This document shows, in pieces, positions 31,019 to 40,249 of a DNA stretch of 64,000 nucleotides. This DNA is from Pseudomonadota bacterium (GTDB taxonomy: Bacteria; Pseudomonadota; Gammaproteobacteria; Burkholderiales; Rhodocyclaceae): assembly GCA_018261905.1 (NCBI GenBank), contig JAGTRU010000002.1, positions 90,314 through 154,313 on the forward strand, read 5' to 3'. Below the pieces are notes generated by a model. That model was not told the DNA's origin and ran no database searches. It worked only from the letters and a program-made list of their open reading frames with translations. A program made the translations under genes and the position numbers. The first letter of the stretch is position 1. Every line of letters begins with the position of its first letter.

Positions 31019-31297
31019 TCAGAGGATCGGGGGATCGCGCTGGCAGGCCTGCGGCGGCGGGAAGGTCGTCCGGGCATGCGCTGACAGCGTTTCCGGCGCC
31101 TGGCCGGCAAGGACGACCGGCGGCAGGACAAGCAACGACGGCAGGGCCGAACCAAGGTCGTGGGCCACCAGACAAAGTTCGCAGGCGTGGGTTGGGACGC
31201 CGCCCTTGCCCGCTGCGTGCTCGACCGCATGCGCCCCGGCCCAAACCTGGGAAAGGAAAAGCAGGACGACGAGAAGGAGGTGCGGCAGCCGAGGCAT
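31019..31297 (-). CDS. Small secreted Cys-containing protein (DUF2946-like)
   Basis: This 92-residue protein has a signal peptide (MPRLPHLLLVVLLFLSQVWA), a His/Cys segment (HAVEH, then HACELC) and a Pro-rich tail with a final Cys. The CxxC and two nearby His residues could bind a metal. It resembles the DUF2946 type of small proteins found beside metal-uptake genes. Family assignment is from pattern only. It precedes the outer-membrane barrel gene and is likely co-transcribed with the metal importer. Confidence 0.6.
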   Translation of the reverse strand: MPRLPHLLLVVLLFLSQVWAGAHAVEHAAGKGGVPTHACELCLVAHDLGSALPSLLVLPPVVLAGQAPETLSAHARTTFPPPQACQRDPPIL

Positions 31298-31354
31298 GGA
31301 ACTCAGTTTAGCAGGGACGAATTACATTCACGTGGCAAAGCTTGAGGACGGCTC

Positions 31355-32548
31355 TCAATCGACCTGGAGGAGCAGTCCCTTGAGATACTCGCCTTCCGGA
31401 AAGTTCAGCGCCACCGGATGGTCGGCCGCCCCGGCCAGACGGCGAACGATGCGCGCCGTGCGGCCGGCGTCATGCGCCGCGCCGGCGACGATTTTCTGGA
31501 ACAGTTCGAGGCCGATGCCGCCGGAACAGGAATAGGTCATCAACAGACCACCCGGCTGCAACAGCTTGCAACCGAAGACATTGATGTCCTTGTAGGCCTT
31601 GGCGGCGCGCTCGGCATGCGAGGCAGACGGGGCAAACTTGGGGGGATCAAGAACGATCAGGTCGAACAGCCGGCCCTCTTTCTTGAAATCGCGCAGCGCC
31701 TGGAAGACATCCGCTTCCTGCCAGCGTGCCCGTTCGGCAGGCAATTGCGGGTTGAGCGCCAGATTGGCTTTGGCCTGCTCCAGCGCCGGGCCGGAAGAAT
31801 CAATGGAGAGCACGCTGGCCGCGCCGCCGGCCAGCGCCTGCAGCGAAAAGCCCGCGGTGTAGCAGAAACAGTTCAGGACATCCTTGCCGGCCGCCAATTG
31901 GCCAAGCAGGGCGCGGTTGTCGCGCTGGTCGAGATAGAAACCGGTCTTGTGGCCGCCGACGACATCAACCGCCAGGCGGACACCATTTTCATCGATGAAA
32001 AGTGGCGTCGCCGGGGCCTCGCCGTACAGCCAGCCGGTGGTCGGCTCCAGGCCTTCCATGCCGCGCACGTCGGAATCGGAACGCTCATAGACACGGGCGC
32101 AGCCGGTCGCCTTGACCAGGCCGGCGACAATGGCGTTGCGCCACTTGTCGGCGCCGGCCGAGGTTAGCTGGACGACCACGGTATCGCCGTACTGGTCGGC
32201 GATGACGCCGGGCAGGCCGTCGGATTCGGCATGGATCAGGCGCAGTCCCTGCTGGCCGCGCAATTCCGGCAGCGCCTGGCGGCGCGCCACGGCGGCGGCG
32301 ACACGGCGCTTGAAGAAGGCGTCGTCGATCGACTCATCGGCATCGAACGTCCAGAAGCGGGCGCGAATCTGCGATTTCGGACTGTAGGCGGCACGGCCGA
32401 GCGGCCGCAGGTTGTCGGCCAGGACCTCGACCGTGTCGCCCGGCCGGGCCCGGCCTTCCAGCCGCCCGACGGAGCCGGCGAAGACCCAGGGATGATGCTG
32501 CTTGAACGCCGAACGTTCCTTACCCGGCATGAGAATGAGCTGAGCCAT
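31355..32548 (-). CDS. rlmI: 23S rRNA (cytosine-1962-C5)-methyltransferase RlmI-like
   Basis: This SAM-dependent RNA methyltransferase has 397 residues. The N-terminal PUA-like domain (HPWVFAGSV, GDTVEVLAD) binds RNA, the middle has a ferredoxin-like unit, and the Rossmann fold carries VLNCFCYTAGFSLQALAGGA and the catalytic DPPKFAPSAS with a later SCSGG. I chose the ATG at 32548 (MAQLILMPGKE), as upstream codons lie in the terminator of the preceding small gene. Confidence 0.9.
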   Translation of the reverse strand: MAQLILMPGKERSAFKQHHPWVFAGSVGRLEGRARPGDTVEVLADNLRPLGRAAYSPKSQIRARFWTFDADESIDDAFFKRRVAAAVARRQALPELRGQQGLRLIHAESDGLPGVIADQYGDTVVVQLTSAGADKWRNAIVAGLVKATGCARVYERSDSDVRGMEGLEPTTGWLYGEAPATPLFIDENGVRLAVDVVGGHKTGFYLDQRDNRALLGQLAAGKDVLNCFCYTAGFSLQALAGGAASVLSIDSSGPALEQAKANLALNPQLPAERARWQEADVFQALRDFKKEGRLFDLIVLDPPKFAPSASHAERAAKAYKDINVFGCKLLQPGGLLMTYSCSGGIGLELFQKIVAGAAHDAGRTARIVRRLAGAADHPVALNFPEGEYLKGLLLQVD

Positions 32549-32565
32549 GTTTTTTCCCGACCTCA

Positions 32566-32603
32566 AAAGCAAGAAGCCCCGGTTACCGCGAGGCAACCGG
32601 GGC
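32566..32603 (-). terminator. Rho-independent terminator of the 50-residue gene
   Basis: A 9-bp GC-rich stem (gccccggtt 32576-32584 with aaccggggc 32595-32603) is followed on the minus strand by TTCTTGCTTTT, 20 nt past the stop of the small basic protein. Confidence 0.8.
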
Positions 32604-32622
32604 CGAACAAACCTGTATCTGC

Positions 32623-32775
32623 TTAGTTACCCAGCGCCTTGCGGTTACGGGCGTGGCATTCGGCGGCGTAGATGACCTTGAATGCAGTCTTGCCGTCGCC
32701 CTTGAAGAGGCGCTTGGCGGACTTGGAAATGCTGCGGCGTTCCAGGGAAGAACGGCGGGTGCGGTTGATTGCCAT
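32623..32775 (-). CDS. 50-residue basic protein, unknown function
   Basis: This is a very small, strongly basic protein (start MAINRTRRSSLERRS, end ECHARNRKALGN) with a near-ideal ribosome site (AAGGAGTTAGTC) and its own strong terminator 20 nt downstream, which together suggest high expression. I do not recognise the family. It is not ribosomal protein S20 despite the similar size and charge; the sequence does not match. The basic character suggests RNA or ribosome binding, which is inference. It stands alone between xerC and rlmI. Confidence 0.75.
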   Translation of the reverse strand: MAINRTRRSSLERRSISKSAKRLFKGDGKTAFKVIYAAECHARNRKALGN

Positions 32776-32894
32776 GACTAACTCCTTGATTCCGGCTATT
32801 TTTTGAAACCGTGAATCATAGAGGGTAGCAGAGAAAAGGTCAATTGCCGCCGGTATTTTCGGGAATTGCCGAAATAGCGCGGGACAGCCCGGCG

Positions 32895-33794
32895 CTAAGG
32901 CTTTCTTTTGGCTCGTGGATGCGCGGCGTCGTAAGTCCGGGCCAGGTGCTGGAAATCGAGATGCGTATAGACCTGCGTCGAGGCAATGCTGGCATGACCG
33001 AGCATTTCCTGCACGGCGCGCAGGTCGCCCGAAGATTGCAACACATGCGAGGCAAAGGAGTGGCGCAGCATGTGCGGATGCACATGGCGCGGCAAACCCA
33101 GCAGGAGCGCCCGCCGCGCCAGACGTTCCTCGATCATGCGATGGCTGATGCGTCGGCCACGCACACCGACAAACAAGGCGTTTTCTTCGGCCCCGGCCAG
33201 GTTGTCGCGCACCGCCGCCCAAGCCGCCATGGCCCTTTGCGCCATGCTGCCGACCGGCACCAGGCGCGCCTTACTGCGTTTTCCCAGAACCCTCACTTCA
33301 CCCTCGCGCAGGATGCTGTCCAGCGCCTCGCGGTCGAGCGCCGCCAGTTCGGCCAGACGCAGGCCGGAGGAGTAAAACAATTCGAACATCGCCGTGTCGC
33401 GCGCCCCGAGCACGGGATCGTCATCCTCGACGGCATCGAGTAATCGATTGGCCTCATCGACCGACAAGGCCTTCGGCAGCAGGCGCGGCGATTTGGGCGC
33501 CCGGATGCCGGCGCAGGGATTGGCCGGCACGGCACCGCGCTCGCCCAACCAAGCAAAGAAACAGCGCCAGGCGGAAAGCAGACGGGCCAATGAACGGCCA
33601 CCCAGTCCCTGACCGTGTAGCTGGGCGACGAAGCGGCGAATCTGCTGGCCGTGCAAACCGGCCAGCGGCGTTTCACCGGCGGCGGCGATGAGTTTTTGCA
33701 GGTCGCGCCGGTAATTGCTGATGGTATGTGGCGACAACCGCCGCTGCTCGGCCAGTTCGGCCAGCCAGGCGGCAACGGCGTCGCCCGGGGTCAC
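32895..33794 (-). CDS. xerC: Site-specific tyrosine recombinase XerC
   Basis: XerC, with XerD, resolves chromosome dimers at dif. The 299-residue protein has an N-terminal SAM-like core-binding domain and the catalytic domain with the first Arg in YSSGLRLAEL, HxxR in HPHMLRHSFASH, the third His in MLGHASI and the Tyr nucleophile in STQVYTHLD. The order dapF-DUF484-xerC with ATGA overlaps is typical and supports XerC over a phage integrase. Confidence 0.95.
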   Translation of the reverse strand: MTPGDAVAAWLAELAEQRRLSPHTISNYRRDLQKLIAAAGETPLAGLHGQQIRRFVAQLHGQGLGGRSLARLLSAWRCFFAWLGERGAVPANPCAGIRAPKSPRLLPKALSVDEANRLLDAVEDDDPVLGARDTAMFELFYSSGLRLAELAALDREALDSILREGEVRVLGKRSKARLVPVGSMAQRAMAAWAAVRDNLAGAEENALFVGVRGRRISHRMIEERLARRALLLGLPRHVHPHMLRHSFASHVLQSSGDLRAVQEMLGHASIASTQVYTHLDFQHLARTYDAAHPRAKRKP

Positions 33795-34462
33795 AGCACG
33801 CTCTTGGTCACTCGGGCCAGCGCGGCGGAAACCATTTCGCCGAGACGTTCGAGATAGAGCGTGCCCATGTCGGCGTAGAAACGCTGCGCCTCTTCACTGC
33901 CCAGCGCGACCATGCCGATGGTGCCGCCGCCGTTGCGCAGGGCGATCAATGCCTGCGAACGGATATGGTTGGCATGCTCGCCGAACCACGAGGCCGTGCC
34001 GAAACCGGCCGTCGAGCCGCAATACGGGCGGCCCAGGGTTTCGGCGAAAACCTGCAGTTCTTCGCTGACCGCGGCGAATTCCGGCAGGTCTTCGATATCG
34101 TCCGGCTTGTGCCACAGACGCAGGGCAACATGCGGTACGGAGAAATCGTCACGCAGGTGGAAATTGAGCAGATGAATCACCGCCTGGAAGGTCTCGGCAG
34201 CGATCAGGCCGACCGCCAGGCGATGGACCTTTTCGGAAATCTGGTCATTCTCCTCACCGAAGGCGATCAGCTCGGCCAGCTTGCTTTCCGACTGACGATT
34301 TTTTTCGCGCAGTGTCAGCATCTGCCGCTCGGCCAGCGAAATGGCCCGGCCGCCGTGCGGATGCGGCAGGAAAATCTGCGAAATCAGATCGGCGTACTGC
34401 TCGAAAAAACCAGGGTTGTTTTTCAGGTAGTCGGCAACTTCTTCGGGGAACAGCGCGCTCAT
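33791..34462 (-). CDS. DUF484-family protein (GAF-like)
   Basis: This 223-residue cytoplasmic protein belongs to the DUF484 family, which has a GAF-like fold and almost always lies between dapF and xerC. The N-terminal motif [19 protein letters not shown] and the central LTLREKN segment are typical. The function is unknown. It overlaps both neighbours by 4 bases. Confidence 0.92.
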   Translation of the reverse strand: MSALFPEEVADYLKNNPGFFEQYADLISQIFLPHPHGGRAISLAERQMLTLREKNRQSESKLAELIAFGEENDQISEKVHRLAVGLIAAETFQAVIHLLNFHLRDDFSVPHVALRLWHKPDDIEDLPEFAAVSEELQVFAETLGRPYCGSTAGFGTASWFGEHANHIRSQALIALRNGGGTIGMVALGSEEAQRFYADMGTLYLERLGEMVSAALARVTKSVL

Positions 34463-35289
34463 AATTCAATTTCTCCAGAGAAGACCGTCACGGCCGGACC
34501 GGTCATCAAAACGGGACGATCGGTGCCACCCCAGACAATCGTCAGTTCGCCGCCGCGCGTCGTGACACGCACCGGCGAGTCGAGCAGACCGCGCCGGATA
34601 CCGGCGACCACGGCGGCGCAGGCCCCCGTGCCGCAGGCCAGGGTCTCGCCCGAACCGCGTTCATAGACCCGCAATTTGATGGCATGGCGGTCGACCACCT
34701 GCATGAAGCCGGCGTTCACCCGCTGCGGGAAGCGCTGGTGATTTTCGATCAGCGGCCCATGTTCGGCGACCGGTGCCTGCTCGACATCCGTCACCACCTG
34801 CACGGCATGCGGGTTACCCATCGAGACGACGCTGATATCGAGCGTTTCATCGGCGACGTCGAGAGAATAAATGATCACGTCCTCGTCATGCAGGAAGGGA
34901 ATCTCGGCCGGCAAAAAGCGCGGCACGCCCATATCGACGGTGACCTTGCCGTCCGCTTCGAGGCGCGGCGCGATGATGCCGCTCTTGGTTTCGACGCGGA
35001 TTTCGCGCTTCTCGGTGAGGCCGGTTTCATGCACGAAGCGCACGAAACAACGGGCACCGTTGCCGCACTGTTCGACCTCGCTGCCGTCGGCATTGAAAAT
35101 CCGGTAGCGGAAATCGACGCCCGGCTGGCCAGCCGCTTCGACCAGCAGAATCTGGTCGCAACCGACGCCGAAATGCCGATCGGCGAGATAACACAATTGT
35201 TCCGGAGTCAGAGAAATCGACTGACGAATGCCGTCCAGGACCACGAAATCATTGCCCAGACCATGCATTTTGGAGAATTTGAGCTTCAC
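34459..35289 (-). CDS. dapF: Diaminopimelate epimerase
   Basis: DapF converts LL- to meso-diaminopimelate for lysine and peptidoglycan. The 276-residue protein has the two catalytic Cys residues in [11 protein letters not shown] and [10 protein letters not shown], and the N-terminal [13 protein letters not shown]. It heads the dapF-DUF484-xerC operon. Its product is the substrate of LysA encoded at 21.5 kb. Confidence 0.97.
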   Translation of the reverse strand: MKLKFSKMHGLGNDFVVLDGIRQSISLTPEQLCYLADRHFGVGCDQILLVEAAGQPGVDFRYRIFNADGSEVEQCGNGARCFVRFVHETGLTEKREIRVETKSGIIAPRLEADGKVTVDMGVPRFLPAEIPFLHDEDVIIYSLDVADETLDISVVSMGNPHAVQVVTDVEQAPVAEHGPLIENHQRFPQRVNAGFMQVVDRHAIKLRVYERGSGETLACGTGACAAVVAGIRRGLLDSPVRVTTRGGELTIVWGGTDRPVLMTGPAVTVFSGEIEL

Positions 35290-35348
35290 AAGGCGCCCCG
35301 CTGATGAATTAAAAAAGGATAGCAGACACAGGACGTTATCTCAAATTC

Positions 35349-35855
35349 TTAAAGTTTTTTCTCCATAATGAAATCGTCCATCACGAAACCGCGGCCAATG
35401 TCGTCGACAATCGCCTCGCGCACCACGAAGCCGTACTTCTTGTACGAGCCGATGGCCTTCTCGTTGCGCTTGTTGACTGCCAGGATCAGGCAGGGATAAC
35501 CCTTCTTTTGCGCCCGCTGGGCGACATGCTCGATCAACTTGCCGCCGACGCCCTGACGCTGAACATCGGGGTGGATGTAGAGCTTGTCGAGCTTGAACTC
35601 GCCCTTGTAGATTTCGCTGAAGGCAAAGCCGACCCGGCGCCCGTCCTGGAAAGCCTGGTCCAGCCACTTGTCGGCATCTTCGAGATCGTCGTACAGGCGT
35701 TCGTGCCCGTAGCGCTGCTCAAGCATGAAGTCGATCTGTTCCTGGGTAATGATGCCCGGATAGGTAGCCTGCCATATTTCGCGGGCCAGCGACGAGATGG
35801 CCGGCACATCGGGCGGCGTCACGGGGCGGATTTCGATATTCAGGCTGCAGCTCAT
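35349..35855 (-). CDS. GNAT-family N-acetyltransferase
   Basis: This 168-residue protein has the acetyl-CoA-binding pattern of motif A (DVQRQGVGGKLIEH, about residues 105-118) and the C-terminal NEKAIGSYKKYGF of motif B. The acceptor is unknown; the GNAT superfamily acetylates amines, antibiotics and protein N-termini. It overlaps the acyltransferase gene upstream in transcription order by 4 bases, which suggests co-expression with the lipid A genes. Confidence 0.85.
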   Translation of the reverse strand: MSCSLNIEIRPVTPPDVPAISSLAREIWQATYPGIITQEQIDFMLEQRYGHERLYDDLEDADKWLDQAFQDGRRVGFAFSEIYKGEFKLDKLYIHPDVQRQGVGGKLIEHVAQRAQKKGYPCLILAVNKRNEKAIGSYKKYGFVVREAIVDDIGRGFVMDDFIMEKKL

Positions 35856-36727
35856 TGGTAAAACCTCTGTTCTCCGGGTGGCCGGGTCTTGAAGCGTTTA
35901 TGCACCCAGAAATACTGCTCCGGCATGCGCAACACCTGGCTTTCGATAAAGCGATTGACGAATTCTGTATCAGCCTCGACGCTCTCGCCAGGAAAATTTT
36001 GCCAAGGCGGCATCACTTCGACCTCGTAGCCATCTTCCACCAGACGCGTAATAGCAACCACCACCCGCGCTCCGGTCAGCCGCGCCAGGCGGGAAACCCC
36101 GGTAATGGTCGCCGCCTGCACCCCAAAGAAGGGCACGAAAATCGATTCCTCCGGACCGTAATCCATATCGGAAAAATAGTACAACGGATAGCCGGCCTTG
36201 ATCGCCTTGATGATCTTGCGCATACCGTCCTGGCGCGAGAGCTGAACACCTTCCTTGAAACGCTTGCGGCCGTTCTGCATGACCCTCTCGAAAACTTTGT
36301 TTTTCTGCCGCGAATAAATATTGCATCCCTCGACATCCATCGTGATGCGCGTCGCCCCGGCGTCCAGGCCGACGAAGTGGGCCGAAAGCAGGATGGTCGG
36401 CTGGCCGTAGGACTCGGTCAGGATTTCCAGACCACGAATCCGGATCAGGCGCTGCAGACGCTCCTTCGAGGCCCACCAGCCAAGCGTCCGGTCAACGGCT
36501 GACTGGGCGAAGACGATGAAATGCTGGCGTGCCAGCGCCTCGCGCTCGGCCTCGGTCTTGTCCGGAAAGCACAGGCGCAGATTGGTCAGGGCGACATTTC
36601 GGCGCTCGTCGCCGAAAGCATATAGCAACCGCCCCAGCCCCTTGCCCAACCAACGCAGCGCCGGCAACGGCAACCAGTGCAATAGCCAAAGAAAGCCCAG
36701 CAGCAGATAGGTTAGCGCCACCTTCAT
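35852..36727 (-). CDS. Lipid A late acyltransferase (LpxL/HtrB family), copy 1
   Basis: This 291-residue membrane-bound acyltransferase transfers a secondary acyl chain to Kdo-lipid A. It has an N-terminal hydrophobic anchor (about 3-22) and the catalytic HX4D in LSAHFVGLDAG. YYFSDMDYGPEESIFVPFFG is family-typical. It overlaps copy 2 by 4 bases, so two late acylations are encoded in tandem. Which one adds first (LpxL role) and which second (LpxM role) cannot be decided from sequence. Confidence 0.9.
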   Translation of the reverse strand: MKVALTYLLLGFLWLLHWLPLPALRWLGKGLGRLLYAFGDERRNVALTNLRLCFPDKTEAEREALARQHFIVFAQSAVDRTLGWWASKERLQRLIRIRGLEILTESYGQPTILLSAHFVGLDAGATRITMDVEGCNIYSRQKNKVFERVMQNGRKRFKEGVQLSRQDGMRKIIKAIKAGYPLYYFSDMDYGPEESIFVPFFGVQAATITGVSRLARLTGARVVVAITRLVEDGYEVEVMPPWQNFPGESVEADTEFVNRFIESQVLRMPEQYFWVHKRFKTRPPGEQRFYQ

Positions 36728-37581
36728 GCGGCATTTCCTTCCGAAAGCGGCGGCGGTTCGGCACCGGCCGGCTGCTTGTAGCGGTTATAGCCCCACAGAT
36801 ACTGGCTCGGACACTGGCTGATCAGATATTCCATTTCATGGTTGATCTGACCGGCGCGATGCAAGGTATCCCCCGTCAACTCGCGATGGGGCAAGGCAAA
36901 GTGCAGCCGGTAACCACGGCCGCCCGGCAAGCGTTCGCCCCAGGTCGTCAAGGTCGTCGCCCCGGTTTCCGTCAGGCGCGCCGCTAGCGTCATCGTATAG
37001 GCCGGGCGGCCGAAGAAATCCAGCCAGACCCCCTCGCCGGTCTTTGGCGCCTGATCGGGCAGCAGGCCCACGGCCTGACCGCGTTTCAAGGCTTTGATCA
37101 GAGCGCGCACACCGGACAAATCGGCCGGCGCCAGATGCAACTGCTCGCGCTGGCGGCCGGTCTCGATCAGATATTGGGCACTCGCCCGCTTCGGCGCCCG
37201 GTACAGCACGGTGATCGGGAAATGCGCCGACAGATACTGGGCAGTGATTTCAAAGCAGCCCAAGTGCGGGGTCAAAAAGACGATGCCCTTGCCCGCCTGG
37301 CGCGCCGCCTCGACATGCTCCCAACCGACCACGTCAACCACCTGAGCATTGGCCTCGGCCAGCGGTCGCAGCCAGATGCGCGACAATTCCAGCATCTGCT
37401 TGCCCGTCTCAGCCGCCACGGACAGCCGCAATACCGGCTCGATTCCGGCCTGGGCCAAATTCTCGTTAAGGTGGCGCCGATAGGTCGGGGAAAGCAGATA
37501 GGCCAGCCGGCCCAGCGCTGCGCCCAGCGCATGAACCAGCCACAACGGCAGGCGACTTAGAAGACGAAAGAAAAAGACCAT
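36724..37581 (-). CDS. Lipid A late acyltransferase (LpxL/HtrB family), copy 2
   Basis: This 285-residue protein is of the same family. The catalytic motif is HX4E in FLTPHLGCFEIT, and GLLPDQAPKTGEGVWLDFFG matches the family core. It is the first gene of the group with copy 1 and the GNAT gene and is divergent from metK across a 159-bp gap. Confidence 0.9.
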   Translation of the reverse strand: MVFFFRLLSRLPLWLVHALGAALGRLAYLLSPTYRRHLNENLAQAGIEPVLRLSVAAETGKQMLELSRIWLRPLAEANAQVVDVVGWEHVEAARQAGKGIVFLTPHLGCFEITAQYLSAHFPITVLYRAPKRASAQYLIETGRQREQLHLAPADLSGVRALIKALKRGQAVGLLPDQAPKTGEGVWLDFFGRPAYTMTLAARLTETGATTLTTWGERLPGGRGYRLHFALPHRELTGDTLHRAGQINHEMEYLISQCPSQYLWGYNRYKQPAGAEPPPLSEGNAA

Positions 37582-37655
37582 GCCCCTCCGGGGGTTGAAA
37601 CCTGCCGTGAAAAGTTTACTATTATCCGGTCGTCGAGTTAAACAGACAACTTGCG

Positions 37656-37740
37656 GGGCGACTAATAAATACCGCTAAAGCGTCGCCAGCTCGTGGTCCG
37701 AAGCCGGTAACGCCGGAATCAAGGACCAAATGGAGTTTCC
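37656..37740 (+). promoter_or_regulatory. Structured 5' leader of metK, candidate regulatory RNA
   Basis: Two stacked helices can form just ahead of metK: GGCGAC (37657-37662) with GTCGCC (37682-37687), and an outer stem TGGTCC (37694-37699) with GGACCA (37723-37728) enclosing a CCGG/CCGG hairpin (37704-37716). The second stem ends two bases from the ribosome site TGGAG. I cannot match it to a known SAM riboswitch class. Confidence 0.35.
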
Positions 37741-38904
37741 ATGAGCGAGTATTTCTTCACCTCGGAATCAGTTTCCGAAGGCCATCCCGACAAAGTCGCC
37801 GACCAGATTTCCGATGCCATCCTCGACGCCATCCTGGCCCAGGACAAGCATTCCCGCGTCGCCGCAGAAACTCTGTGCAACACCGGCCTGGTTGTCCTGG
37901 CCGGTGAAATCACCACTAATGCCAATGTCGATTACATTCAGGTCGCCCGCGACACCATCAAGCGCATCGGCTACGACAATACCGAATACGGCATCGACTA
38001 CAAGGGTTGCGCCGTACTGGTCGCCTACGACAAGCAAAGCCCGGACATCGCTCAGGGCGTCAACAAGGCCTACGACGACGGCCTCGACCAGGGCGCCGGT
38101 GACCAGGGCCTGATGTTCGGCTACGCCTGTGACGAAACGCCGTCGCTGATGCCGCTGCCGATCTACCTGTCGCACCGCCTCGTCGAACGCCAGGCGCTGC
38201 TGCGCAAGGACGGCCGCCTGCCCTGGGCACGTCCGGATGCCAAGTCGCAGGTCACCATCAAGTACGTCGATGGCAAGCCGCATTCCATCGACACCGTCGT
38301 GCTGTCCACCCAGCATTCGCCAGATATCAGTCTCGAAGACCTGCGTGAATCGACCATCGAACAGATCATCAAGCCGGTGCTGCCGAAAGAGCTGATCAAG
38401 GGCGACATCAAGTTCCTGGTCAACCCGACCGGCCGCTTCGTCGTCGGCGGCCCGCAAGGCGATTGCGGCCTGACCGGCCGCAAGATCATCGTCGACACCT
38501 ACGGCGGGGCCGCCCCGCACGGCGGCGGCGCCTTCTCCGGCAAGGATCCTTCCAAGGTCGACCGTTCCGCCGCCTACGCCGGTCGTTATGTCGCCAAGAA
38601 CATCGTCGCCGCCGGCCTCGCCTCGCGCTGCCTGGTGCAGATTTCCTACGCCATCGGCGTCGCTCACCCGACCTCGATCATGGTCGATACCTTCGGCACC
38701 GGCAAGGTCAGCAATGAAACCCTCACAGCGCTGATCACCAAGCACTTCGACCTGCGCCCGAAGGGCATCGTCAACATGCTCGACCTGCTGCGCCCGATCT
38801 ACCAGAAAACCGCTGCTTACGGCCACTTCGGCCGCGACGAACCGGAATTCACCTGGGAGGCAACGGATCGCGCGGCGGTGCTGCGCAACGACGCGGGGCT
38901 GTAA
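37741..38904 (+). CDS. metK: S-adenosylmethionine synthetase
   Basis: MetK makes SAM from methionine and ATP. The 387-residue length is standard. The N-terminal [13 protein letters not shown] holds the ATP-site His, [13 protein letters not shown] is the flexible-loop region, and the P-loop-like [16 protein letters not shown] is present near residue 260. It starts the methyl-cycle group that also includes ahcY and metF and ends in a strong terminator. Confidence 0.98.
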   Translation: MSEYFFTSESVSEGHPDKVADQISDAILDAILAQDKHSRVAAETLCNTGLVVLAGEITTNANVDYIQVARDTIKRIGYDNTEYGIDYKGCAVLVAYDKQSPDIAQGVNKAYDDGLDQGAGDQGLMFGYACDETPSLMPLPIYLSHRLVERQALLRKDGRLPWARPDAKSQVTIKYVDGKPHSIDTVVLSTQHSPDISLEDLRESTIEQIIKPVLPKELIKGDIKFLVNPTGRFVVGGPQGDCGLTGRKIIVDTYGGAAPHGGGAFSGKDPSKVDRSAAYAGRYVAKNIVAAGLASRCLVQISYAIGVAHPTSIMVDTFGTGKVSNETLTALITKHFDLRPKGIVNMLDLLRPIYQKTAAYGHFGRDEPEFTWEATDRAAVLRNDAGL

Positions 38905-38976
38905 GAAAAGCCTCAAAGTAATCCGTAATTTGGAATGGTCCACCGGGCATTTTTTCGGTGCCGCATTCCGGTAAAC

Positions 38977-39003
38977 AAAATGGAGCCACCCGGCTCCATT
39001 TTT
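38977..39003 (+). terminator. Rho-independent terminator of metK
   Basis: An 11-bp stem (aaaatggagcc with ggctccatttt) and a 4-base loop end in a T run. The A run on the other side would let it work in both directions. Confidence 0.85.
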
Positions 39004-39019
39004 GTTACCTTTAAAAAAT

Positions 39020-40225
39020 ATGCTCAAAAAGATCTCCGTTGAACACGTTCGTCTCGGCATGCACCTGCAAGCATTTTGCGGTGACTGGCTTGATCATCCG
39101 TTCTGGCGCACAAAATTCGTCCTGACCGATCCGAACGACATCACGCTGATCCGCGAAAGCCAGATCAGCGAGGTCTGGATTGACCTGAGCAAGGGCCAGG
39201 ATATCGAACCCGGTGAAGAGATCGGCAACGAAGAAGCCGCATCGGCGGCAGACATCCCGTCGCCGCCGCAGGAAAGTCTGGCCAAGGCCTCCTTCAACGA
39301 CGAAGTCAAACGCGCCGCCAAGATTTGCGCCCGCGGCAAGGAAGCCGTTGTCCTGATGTTCCAGGAAGCGCGCATGGGCAAGGCCATCGAGGCCGAAGCA
39401 GCGGCACCGCTGGTCGAGGAAATTTCCAATTCGATCATGCGCAATCCGGGTGCCCTGATCAGCCTGGCCCGCCTGAAGACCTCCGACGATTACACCTATA
39501 TGCACTCGGTGGCCGTCTGCGCGCTGATGATCGCCCTCTCCCGCCAGCTCGCTCTCGACGATGCGCAGACGCGCGATGCCGGCATGGCCGGCCTGCTGCA
39601 CGATCTCGGCAAGGCGCTGATGCCGCACGAGGTGCTGAGCAAGCCGGGCAAGCTGAGCGATGCCGAATTCGACCTGATCAAGACCCACCCGAAAGAGGGA
39701 CACAAACTGCTATTGGCCGGCCAGGGCATCAGCGACATGGTCAAGGATGTCTGCCTGCATCACCACGAGAAGCTCGACGGCAGCGGTTATCCGAAGGGCC
39801 TGCAAGACAAGGACATCAGTCTGTTTGCCAAGATGGGCGCCGTTTGCGACGTTTATGATGCGATCACTTCGAACCGCCCATACAAAGCGGGCTGGGATCC
39901 GGCCGAATCGATCAAGCGCATGGCCGAATGGCAAGGTCATTTCGATCCGCAGGTTTTCCAGGCCTTTGTCAAAAGCCTCGGCATCTATCCGATCGGCTCC
40001 TTCGTCCGTCTCGAATCCGGCAAACTCGGCGTCGTCGTCGAGCAAGGAGAACAATCGCTGCTCAAACCCAGGGTCAGGGTGTTTTTTTCCAGCAAGGCGC
40101 AAGCCTACATCAAGCCGGAAACCATCGACCTGGCGCGCAGCGCCGAAAAAATCGCCGGCCGCGAGGACGCCGAAAAATGGGGCATCAAGGATGTGGACCG
40201 CTACTGGGCTGCCGAAACGGCCTGA
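39020..40225 (+). CDS. HD-GYP domain cyclic-di-GMP phosphodiesterase
   Basis: This 401-residue protein has an N-terminal DUF3391-like domain (MLKKISVEHVRLGMHLQ onward, to about 140) and an HD-GYP domain. The metal-binding HDLGK and HHEKLDGSGYPKGL are complete, so it is expected to hydrolyse cyclic-di-GMP. It lacks a receiver or membrane segment, so it may sense ligands directly. The ATG at 39020 follows the metK terminator at once, and the ribosome site is weak; a TTG at 39002 lies inside the terminator and is rejected. Confidence 0.88.
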   Translation: MLKKISVEHVRLGMHLQAFCGDWLDHPFWRTKFVLTDPNDITLIRESQISEVWIDLSKGQDIEPGEEIGNEEAASAADIPSPPQESLAKASFNDEVKRAAKICARGKEAVVLMFQEARMGKAIEAEAAAPLVEEISNSIMRNPGALISLARLKTSDDYTYMHSVAVCALMIALSRQLALDDAQTRDAGMAGLLHDLGKALMPHEVLSKPGKLSDAEFDLIKTHPKEGHKLLLAGQGISDMVKDVCLHHHEKLDGSGYPKGLQDKDISLFAKMGAVCDVYDAITSNRPYKAGWDPAESIKRMAEWQGHFDPQVFQAFVKSLGIYPIGSFVRLESGKLGVVVEQGEQSLLKPRVRVFFSSKAQAYIKPETIDLARSAEKIAGREDAEKWGIKDVDRYWAAETA

Positions 40226-40233
40226 AAGCGGTT

Positions 40234-40239
40234 TATAAT
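40234..40239 (+). promoter_or_regulatory. -10 box of ahcY transcript
   Basis: An exact TATAAT lies about 10 nt before the SAH riboswitch and overlaps no coding sequence (the HD-GYP stop is at 40225). It gives a transcript that begins at the riboswitch. No clear -35 is visible. Confidence 0.55.
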
Positions 40240-40249
40240 CCGTCACCTA

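Noticed and set aside
32623..32775. Ribosomal protein S20 (rpsT)
   Set aside because: Size and charge are suggestive but the sequence does not match S20, which is about 87 residues and starts differently.
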